Assembly: GCA_035938875.1 (NCBI GenBank)
Contig: DASZGL010000059.1
Span: forward strand, 1 to 13,428
Direction: 5' to 3'
From: DASZGL01 sp035938875
GTDB lineage: Bacteria; Chloroflexota; Dormibacteria; Aeolococcales; Aeolococcaceae
DNA: 13,428 bases
In this document: positions 6,946-11,889 of the stretch, in pieces
How positions within the stretch are numbered: the stretch's first letter is position 1
Layout of the letters: every line of letters starts with the position of its first letter
The notes under the pieces: generated by a model
What the model was told of the DNA's origin: nothing
Seen by the model: the letters and a program-made list of their open reading frames with translations, nothing else
Database searches by the model: none
Program-made: the position numbers and the translations under genes

Positions 6946-7808
6946 GCGACCAGCTCCGTCTCCTCGCCGTTCACGCTCACGCGGACGACGAGACCATCAC
7001 CATGGGAGCGACCATGGCGCTCTACGCGCAGCGCGGCGCCAGGGTTGGCAACGTGTGCTGCACCGACGGGCAGCTGGCCACCATCGTCGACCCCGAACTG
7101 GCCGCCCAGGAGGCGGAGGTGCGCCCCCGGCTCGGCGAGCTCCGCCGGCAGGAGCTGCGCGACGCCTGCGACATCCTCGGCGTCGCTGATCTGTACTTCC
7201 TCGGCTACGGCGATTCGGGGATGGCGGGCGCGAGCACCAACCAAGACCCCGGAGCGTTCTGGAAGGCCGACCTCGACGAGGTCACCGGACGCCTGGTGAC
7301 CCTGTTCCGCGAGTTCCGTCCGCATGTTGTTGTCACTTATGACGGTAACGGCGCGTACGGACACCCCGACCACATCCAGGCGCACCGCGGCACCCTGCTC
7401 GCCTTCGAGGCCGCACACCTGGGCAAGATGTATCCGGATGCCGGTGAGCCCTGGCGGGTGAGCAAGCTCTACTACACCGCCTTCCCCCGTTCGGAAGCAC
7501 GCAAGGCGGTGGAGCTGGCCCAGATGGCGGGCATGCCATCCCCGTTCGGAGACGCGCCGATCGACGAACTCGAGTTCGTCGCCGACGACGACGTTGTCAC
7601 CACCGGCGTCTCTGCCGGCGACACCATGAGCCTCAAGCTCGCCGCGCTGCGAGCCCACCGCAGCCAGATCGGCCCCGACTTTCCCTACCTCGCCGTTCCC
7701 GAGGAGCTGGTCAGGCAGTACTTCGATGTCGAACACTTCTCGCTGGCGGTCTCGCGGGTGCCGACGACGATCCCCGAGACCGACCTCTTCGCCGGAGTGC
7801 GCGCATAG
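6942..7808 (+). CDS. PIG-L family zinc deacetylase, MshB/Mca-like
   Basis: This 288-residue enzyme of the LmbE/PIG-L fold should remove an acetyl or acyl group from an amino-sugar-type substrate. Zinc ligands are at the family positions: His13 and Asp16 in HAHADDE, and His144 in GAYGHPDHI. Asp15 is the expected general base. The Pro normally found in the AHPDDE motif is Ala14. EFRPHVVVTYDGNGAYGHPD and GEPWRVSKLYYTAFPR resemble both MshB (mycothiol synthesis) and Mca (mycothiol conjugate amidase). I cannot tell which from sequence, and no other mycothiol gene is in the window. The TTG start at 6942 overlaps the cyclophilin stop (TTGA), with GGAG 4 nt before it. The next gene appears to overlap its TAG stop in the same way. 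Confidence 0.9.
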   Translation: MSDQLRLLAVHAHADDETITMGATMALYAQRGARVGNVCCTDGQLATIVDPELAAQEAEVRPRLGELRRQELRDACDILGVADLYFLGYGDSGMAGASTNQDPGAFWKADLDEVTGRLVTLFREFRPHVVVTYDGNGAYGHPDHIQAHRGTLLAFEAAHLGKMYPDAGEPWRVSKLYYTAFPRSEARKAVELAQMAGMPSPFGDAPIDELEFVADDDVVTTGVSAGDTMSLKLAALRAHRSQIGPDFPYLAVPEELVRQYFDVEHFSLAVSRVPTTIPETDLFAGVRA

Positions 7809-8317
7809 ACGTCCACGATGAGACGCCGATCGCGGCGCTGCGGGAACGGCAGTACGAGCACCGTCCCAGGGTCACCGCGGCAACGATCGCCGGTGCTCTG
7901 CTCGCCATCGCCGGCAGCGGGGTCATCATCGCCGGCAGCCTGATGCCCTGGTACTACCAGGAGGGACTGTCCGTCGCCGCCATCCGCGAGGGAACCAAGG
8001 ACGGCGCACTGGCGAGCCTGGCCGACCTCTATGCGGTGCTGATGGCCGGCGCCGGCCTGTTCGCACTGTTGAGCGTGCGCCGGCGTCCGCGCTTCTTCCA
8101 TCTGTGGGCGCTGGCGCTGGCACCGCTGATCACCGCCTGGCTGGTGCAGCAGCACGGCGTCCTCGCCGAAGAGTTTCGCGTGTACCGCCTGACCTTCCAT
8201 CCCACCCGGACATCCGACACCGGGCCGGGCATCATCGTGGTCATCATCGGCCTGGGCATCACCGTCCTCGGCGCCCTCGTCAGCCTGCGCCAGGCCCTGC
8301 GAAAGCTCCGCCGCTAG
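7805..8317 (+). CDS. Four-helix membrane protein of unknown function, apparent ATA start
   Basis: From 7805 this reads 170 residues with four predicted membrane segments at about 23-46, 68-91, 97-115 and 142-161, and a basic C-terminus (RQALRKLRR). A conserved-looking MPWYY follows helix 1. I do not recognise a family. The first ATG in frame (7943) would remove helix 1 completely, although the residues before it (VTAATIAGALLAIAG and on) are clearly a membrane helix. No ATG, GTG or TTG lies upstream in this frame. The ATA at 7805 fits well: GGAG sits 7 nt before it, and it overlaps the deacetylase TAG as ATAG, mirroring ATGA and TTGA elsewhere here. CTG at 7838 is the other option. Coding is likely; the start is inferred. 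Confidence 0.75.
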   Translation: MDVHDETPIAALRERQYEHRPRVTAATIAGALLAIAGSGVIIAGSLMPWYYQEGLSVAAIREGTKDGALASLADLYAVLMAGAGLFALLSVRRRPRFFHLWALALAPLITAWLVQQHGVLAEEFRVYRLTFHPTRTSDTGPGIIVVIIGLGITVLGALVSLRQALRKLRR

Positions 8318-8320
8318 TGG

Positions 8321-8432
8321 GGGCTGGTCGAGGGACACACGCCCGCTTGCTCAGACAGTCCTCGCAGAGCGCGCGCTTCGCGTGCGCGCCTGCTGCGGAA
8401 CTCGCCGCGGACATGTGTCCCCCGCCCAGCCC
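8321..8432. repeat. 112-bp imperfect palindrome with an inner hairpin
   Basis: The outer arms 8321-8339 and 8414-8432 match as inverted repeats at 17 of 19 positions. Inside, CGCAG (8363-8367) pairs with CTGCG (8393-8397), AGT (8357-8359) with ACT (8400-8402), and 8369-8376 with 8382-8389 (one G-T pair) around TTCGC. The whole element could fold as one long hairpin or extrude as a cruciform. Confidence 0.65.
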
Positions 8433-8441
8433 TGGCGTTCG

Positions 8442-8467
8442 TCGACCGCGGCCAGCCGCGGAGTCGA
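8442..8467. repeat. Inverted repeat with a 4-nt loop
   Basis: TCGACCGCGG (8442-8451) pairs with CCGCGGAGTCGA (8456-8467) around CCAG, with a 2-nt bulge. It lies between the 112-bp palindrome and the duplicated thiolase end. Confidence 0.5.
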
Positions 8468-8472
8468 GGCCG

Positions 8473-8519
8473 TCAGCCGCGTTCCACGATCATGGCAATG
8501 CCCTGACCGCCGCCGATGC
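8473..8519 (-). pseudogene. Duplicated 3' fragment of the thiolase gene
   Basis: Bases 8478-8519 match 8648-8689 at 41 of 42 positions. Read on the minus strand they encode IGGGQGIAMIVERG and end in TGA (8473-8475). The true gene ends IGGGQGIAMIVERA and TAG (8643-8645). The fragment has no start and cannot function alone. It is probably the older gene end, displaced by insertion of the 128 bp between the copies, or the product of a local duplication. Confidence 0.75.
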
Positions 8520-8530
8520 TGACTCTTCGC

Positions 8531-8627
8531 GGGGGGATTCTCCCCCCATGACGTCGCGGCACGGGCAAAGCCCGCGCCGCCCTTCCCCCCTCGGCGCGCC
8601 TCGCGCGCCGGCCGCGCTGTGCGCGGC
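8531..8627. repeat. Array of four hairpins with 3-nt loops
   Basis: Four hairpins lie in tandem: 8531-8537/8541-8547 (GGGGGGA and TCCCCCC, loop TTC); 8556-8566/8570-8580 (10 of 11 paired, loop AAA); 8592-8599/8603-8610 (CGGCGCGC and GCGCGCCG, loop CTC); 8611-8617/8621-8627 (GCCGCGC and GCGCGGC, loop TGT). All have exactly 3-nt loops, and three have perfect stems. This regularity is beyond what GC bias usually gives. Confidence 0.65.
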
Positions 8628-8696
8628 AATGTGCATCGGCGGCTAGGCGCGTTCCACGATCATGGCAATGCCCTGGCCGCCGCCGATGCACATTGC
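8626..8696. repeat. 18-nt perfect inverted repeat across the thiolase stop codon
   Basis: Bases 8626-8643 are the exact reverse complement of 8679-8696, separated by 35 nt that hold the last codons and stop of the thiolase gene. The right arm is part of the coding sequence (codons around Cys378). The left arm therefore repeats, in reverse orientation, codons for AMCIGG. On the thiolase mRNA it forms an 18-bp stem across the stop codon. Confidence 0.8.
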
Positions 8697-9821
8697 GGCC
8701 ATGCCGAGGGCGATGTTGCGGCGCTGCATCTCGTGGAGCAGCGTGGTGAGAATGCGGGTTCCACTGGCGCCGATGGGGTGACCCAGAGCGATGGCGCCGC
8801 CGTTGACGTTGAGCTTGTCCTCGGGAACAGCAAGCTCTCGGCCGACGGCGACCGACTGAGCGGCGAACGCCTCGTTGAGCTCGAAGAGTCCGATGTCGCG
8901 CACCTCGACGCCGGCACGCTGCATGGCCCTGCGCGCCGCGGGGACCGGTCCCATTCCCATCACCCGCGGTTCGACGCCGGCTGACGCGTAGCTGCGGATG
9001 CGAGCCAGTGGGGTCCGCCCCTCGGCACGAGCTCGCGAGGCGCTCATCACCACCACCGCAGCGGCACCGTCATTGATGCCGCTGGCGTTTCCCGCGGTGA
9101 CCGTGCCGTCTTTGCTGAATGCGGGACGCAACTTCTCGAGGGTATCGACGGTGGTCCCGGCGCGGGGGTGCTCGTCGGTGTCTACGTGCACGGTCTCCTT
9201 CTTGCGAGTAACCGGCACGGCAACGATCTCGTCCTTGAAGCGCCCGGCCTCCATCGCCGCCGCTGTCTTGCGCTGCGACTCGGCGGCAAACGCGTCCTGG
9301 TCGGCGCGCGACACCTCGTACTCGGCGGCGACGTTCTCCGCGGTGATGCCCATGTGGCAGTCGTCGAAGGCACACCAGAGTCCGTCGCGGATCATCACGT
9401 CGACGAGCTCACCGTGCCCCAGGCGATATCCGTAGCGCCCGTTCTCGATCAGGTATGGAGCCCTGGTCATGTTCTCCATGCCGCCGGCGACGACACACTC
9501 GGCGTCACCGACGCGAATCGCCTGGGCCGCGAGCGCGACCGTCTTCAGCCCGGAACCGCACACCTTGTTGACGGTCATCGAAGGAATCCCACTGGGCAGC
9601 TGGGCGCCGATCGCCGCCTGCCGCGCGGGGTTCTGGCCGAGACCCGCCTGGAGGACGTTGCCCATCAGCACCTCTTCCACCTCGGCGGAGTCGACGCCGG
9701 CACGGCGGATCGCCTCCTCGACGCAGAGCGCCCCCAGCCTCGGTGCGGGGACCTCGGCGAAGACGCCGCCCAGCGTCCCGATCGGGGTGCGGACCGCGCT
9801 GACGATGACTGCGTCTTCCAT
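8643..9821 (-). CDS. Acetyl-CoA acetyltransferase (thiolase)
   Basis: This 392-residue cytoplasmic thiolase condenses two acetyl-CoA or cleaves acetoacetyl-CoA/3-ketoacyl-CoA. The catalytic set is complete: nucleophile Cys88 in NKVCGSGLK, the NEAFA motif near residue 316, His348 in GGAIALGHPIGASG and Cys378 in CIGGGQGIA. Length is normal for the biosynthetic-type family. Whether it works in beta-oxidation or in acetoacetyl-CoA formation cannot be told; the etfBA operon 4 kb away fits fatty-acid oxidation loosely. The ATG at 9821 has a weak GAGGA 10 nt upstream. It lies 48 bp downstream of the PfkB-kinase gene in the same direction, so the two may share an mRNA. Its 3' end is unusual: the last codons are duplicated and inverted in the sequence that follows. 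Confidence 0.96.
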   Translation of the reverse strand: MEDAVIVSAVRTPIGTLGGVFAEVPAPRLGALCVEEAIRRAGVDSAEVEEVLMGNVLQAGLGQNPARQAAIGAQLPSGIPSMTVNKVCGSGLKTVALAAQAIRVGDAECVVAGGMENMTRAPYLIENGRYGYRLGHGELVDVMIRDGLWCAFDDCHMGITAENVAAEYEVSRADQDAFAAESQRKTAAAMEAGRFKDEIVAVPVTRKKETVHVDTDEHPRAGTTVDTLEKLRPAFSKDGTVTAGNASGINDGAAAVVVMSASRARAEGRTPLARIRSYASAGVEPRVMGMGPVPAARRAMQRAGVEVRDIGLFELNEAFAAQSVAVGRELAVPEDKLNVNGGAIALGHPIGASGTRILTTLLHEMQRRNIALGMAAMCIGGGQGIAMIVERA

Positions 9822-9869
9822 GCCGTTTTGATCCTCGAGGTGATTGCCAGATGGCGTCGTCCGGCTACT

Positions 9870-10829
9870 CTAGCTCGGCGATCCAGCGAGCCCGAGGAGC
9901 GCGGCGCCGAACGAGCGCTCGTAGCGCGCGGCGAATTCGTCGAGGGTGAATCGGTGCTCCTGCGTGCCGCTGCTCTCGACGACGTAGGCCGCGGCCAGCG
10001 CCGCCACCCGGCCGGCGACGGGCGGCTCGAGCCCGCGCCTGATCCCCGCGAGCAGCCCCGCGATGTAGGCATCGCCCGCGCCGGTGGGATCGACGAGCGT
10101 CGCCGGCGCCGCGGGAATCGCGACCATTCCCTCATCGGAATGCAGCTCGCTGCCCTGGGCACCGCGGGTGAGCGCCACCATCGCGCCCCGCCGGCGCAGG
10201 TCGTCGACGCCAAGCCCGGTGCGTGCACGCACCAGCTCGAGCTCGTAGTCGTTGCCGACGATCAGCCACGCGGCGCGAAGTCCCGCGGTCAGCGTCGCGT
10301 CGGAGAGCGATGGCAGCTGCTGCGCAGGAGCGAACACCAGCCGCGAGCCCATGGTCACCGCCTGCTCGACGTGCACCGCCATGGCATCGGGCGAGTCCGG
10401 GGCGACGACGACACAGTCGACCACGCCGGCGTGGATGCGTAGGTCGATGGCCGCGGCCCGTGACATCGCCCCGGGATGGAATGCGGTGATCTGGTTGTCG
10501 TCCATGTCGGTGGTGATGAACCCCGACGCCGTGGGCACGTCCTCACAGCGCAGCGTAGCGCTGACGTCGACTCCGGCGGCGGCGAGCACCTGCGCGTCGG
10601 CGTCGAAGTCCGCGCCCACCGCGGCGCAGAGCAACGGGTGCTCGCCGAGCAAAGCCAGCGTGTAGGCGATGTTCGACGCCGTCCCACCGCGGCGCCGGTC
10701 GAGCCGCTCGACGAGGAATGAGACGTTGATCAGGTGGGTCTTCTCGGGAAGGATGTGCTCGCTGAAGCGACCGGGGAACAGCATGATCGTGTCGTAGGCC
10801 ACCGACCCGGTGACGGCGATTCGCTTCAT
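9870..10829 (-). CDS. PfkB-family kinase, adenosine kinase-like
   Basis: This 319-residue ribokinase-family enzyme resembles the actinobacterial adenosine kinase/carbohydrate kinase type (Mycobacterium Rv2202c) along its length. Shared features are IAVTGSVAYD at the start, FPGRFSEHILPE, SFLVERLDRRRGGTASNIAY (substrate side), FHPGAMS, FAPAQQL, and the ATP/catalytic motif VDPTGAGDA with base Asp253, then VVESSGTQEH near the end. It should phosphorylate adenosine or a related nucleoside/sugar with ATP; the exact substrate is not provable. I chose the ATG at 10829 because it aligns with the family start (MKRIAVTGS); an ATG four codons earlier (10841) is possible. It is divergent from the lipoprotein gene and precedes the thiolase gene. 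Confidence 0.9.
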   Translation of the reverse strand: MKRIAVTGSVAYDTIMLFPGRFSEHILPEKTHLINVSFLVERLDRRRGGTASNIAYTLALLGEHPLLCAAVGADFDADAQVLAAAGVDVSATLRCEDVPTASGFITTDMDDNQITAFHPGAMSRAAAIDLRIHAGVVDCVVVAPDSPDAMAVHVEQAVTMGSRLVFAPAQQLPSLSDATLTAGLRAAWLIVGNDYELELVRARTGLGVDDLRRRGAMVALTRGAQGSELHSDEGMVAIPAAPATLVDPTGAGDAYIAGLLAGIRRGLEPPVAGRVAALAAAYVVESSGTQEHRFTLDEFAARYERSFGAALLGLAGSPS

Positions 10830-10839
10830 GAGGCGCGCC

Positions 10840-10845
10840 ATGCTA
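10840..10845 (-). promoter_or_regulatory. Possible -10 box of the PfkB-kinase gene
   Basis: TAGCAT on the minus strand lies 10 nt before the ATG at 10829, with no Shine-Dalgarno between. It resembles the layout at the kinase, cyclophilin and ABC-F genes. The box overlaps the alternative ATG at 10841, which favours the shorter start. Confidence 0.35.
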
Positions 10846-10924
10846 GCAAGGCTCGGAAAACAGCCGGCCGCGAACGGCGCAGGCGGCTCGGGTAACGTCC
10901 CGACGTACCATGAGATGAGCCCTG

Positions 10925-11827
10925 ATGACACGCAGGACAAGTCACGCCGCCGCCGGGATGCTGGCCGTCGCCCTCGTGCTCGCCGCCTGCGGCTCGACCG
11001 AAGCGACGACCTCGAGCAACTCCGCAGGAACGCTGCTGGTGTCGCCGCAGAACTCAGCACTGCTCATCGGTGTCAACCGAGTCGCCATCGCGCTGAACGC
11101 CGCCGACAAGTCGCCGGTCACCGATGCCCAGGTGACGCTTCTCATCCAGGGAAGCGCGGGGACTTTCGAGACGCGGCAGCTCGAGTACATCGGACACAAC
11201 TACGGCAACATCCCCGTCTACATCGGCACGGCGAAGTTCGACCAGACCGGTGACTATCGATTCGTGGTGCAGGCGGTGCTGAAGGATGGCCACCACGACT
11301 CCGGGGCGGCGGTGGTGACGGTCGCCAATCACGCCGCCGAGCTGCCCGTCGGGCACAACGTCAGCGAAGTGCAGGCGAAGTCCAATCTTCGCCAGCGCAT
11401 CGCCGCCGACCCCGGTGTCAAGTTGAGTGACATCGACAGCGGTGTGCCGCCCGACGACTTCCACACCACCACCGTCGCCGACGCACTCGCGCGGCACCGA
11501 CCGATGATCCTCTACTTCGGTGAACCAGGGCGCTGTCCCAGCGCGACGTGCGGCCCCACCGTCAAGGTGCTGCAGCAGATCTGGCCGCAGTACAAGGACA
11601 ACTTCACCTTCGAGCACATAGAAATCCACGACCCTGCGCCCAGCGAGGTGTTCAACCCGCTGTACATCGCCTTCGGCCTGACCAGCGAGCCCTGGGTGTA
11701 CTTCGTCAACGCCGACGGCGTCGTCGCCGACCGCTTCGAGGGCTTCGTCACGCCTGACGAGCTGCGCCAGGCGGCAGACGGAACCCTCGCCGGTCGAGTC
11801 CCCGCGGTCAGCCTTTCGCCGAGCTGA
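10925..11827 (+). CDS. Lipoprotein with thioredoxin-like domain (CX4C motif)
   Basis: This 300-residue protein has a lipoprotein signal: basic MTRR, a hydrophobic stretch and the lipobox LAAC with Cys22, so it should be anchored on the outer face of the cytoplasmic membrane. Residues about 35-135 look like an all-beta (Ig-like) domain (VAIALNAADKSPVTDAQVTL and the FDQTGDYRFVVQAVL strand). Residues about 180-290 look thioredoxin-like: RPMILYFGEPGRCPSATCGP carries Cys204 and Cys209 with four residues between them rather than two, and SEPWVYFVNADG supplies the cis-Pro (Pro256). Similar actinobacterial proteins with CX4C-G-P motifs exist to my memory; substrates are unknown. Thiol-disulfide or metal-binding roles are both possible. 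It stands alone between the divergent kinase and the ABC-F gene. The ATG at 10925 has no good ribosome-binding site. Confidence 0.85.
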   Translation: MTRRTSHAAAGMLAVALVLAACGSTEATTSSNSAGTLLVSPQNSALLIGVNRVAIALNAADKSPVTDAQVTLLIQGSAGTFETRQLEYIGHNYGNIPVYIGTAKFDQTGDYRFVVQAVLKDGHHDSGAAVVTVANHAAELPVGHNVSEVQAKSNLRQRIAADPGVKLSDIDSGVPPDDFHTTTVADALARHRPMILYFGEPGRCPSATCGPTVKVLQQIWPQYKDNFTFEHIEIHDPAPSEVFNPLYIAFGLTSEPWVYFVNADGVVADRFEGFVTPDELRQAADGTLAGRVPAVSLSPS

Positions 11828-11850
11828 CACCGCCGCGGAGCGGCTCGACG

Positions 11851-11867
11851 CCCGGGCAATGCTCGGG
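11851..11867 (+). terminator. Hairpin between the lipoprotein and ABC-F genes
   Basis: CCCGGGC pairs with GCTCGGG (6 Watson-Crick pairs and one mismatch) around AAT, 24 nt after the lipoprotein stop. It has no T-run. It also covers the place where a -35 box of the ABC-F promoter would lie, so it could be an operator instead. Confidence 0.3.
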
Positions 11868-11874
11868 ATCAGGG

Positions 11875-11880
11875 TAGGCT
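11875..11880 (+). promoter_or_regulatory. -10 box of the ABC-F gene, leaderless type
   Basis: TAGGCT ends 9 nt before the GTG at 11890, the same spacing as at the histidine kinase gene, with no Shine-Dalgarno between. The TAG inside it also closes the reading frame upstream, so no longer start is available. Confidence 0.45.
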
Positions 11881-11889
11881 CATGCTGTC

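Larger units (their letters stand above)
8318..8642. repeat. Palindrome-rich region between converging genes, with partial copies of the thiolase 3' end
   Basis: These 325 bp between two converging stops contain no credible gene. They are almost wholly built of inverted repeats: a 112-bp imperfect palindrome (8321-8432), a 26-bp hairpin (8442-8467), a second copy of the thiolase gene end (8478-8519), then four hairpins with 3-nt loops (8531-8627), and an inverted copy of thiolase codons (8626-8643). It can act as a two-way transcription stop, but far more structure is present than that needs. It looks like one or more dispersed palindromic elements; proof would need the rest of the genome. 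Confidence 0.7.

Noticed and set aside
8318..8642. CRISPR array or insertion sequence in the repeat-rich gap
   Set aside because: Repeats are not regularly spaced direct repeats, the hairpins differ from one another, and no transposase or cas gene is present.
8478..8689. 42-nt direct repeats as an ordinary transposon target-site duplication
   Set aside because: Target duplications are usually 2-14 bp, and the enclosed 128 bp have no terminal inverted repeats at their outer ends. Integration at a gene end or template switching fits better.
8351..8691. Small open frames inside the palindrome region, some ending in thiolase-like residues
   Set aside because: They exist only because hairpin DNA is GC-rich and because thiolase codons are duplicated there. 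They have no ribosome-binding site and very biased Arg/Ala composition.
9168..10442. 424-codon plus-strand open frame opposite the thiolase and PfkB-kinase genes
   Set aside because: It spans two well-conserved genes on the other strand and shows no recognisable domain.
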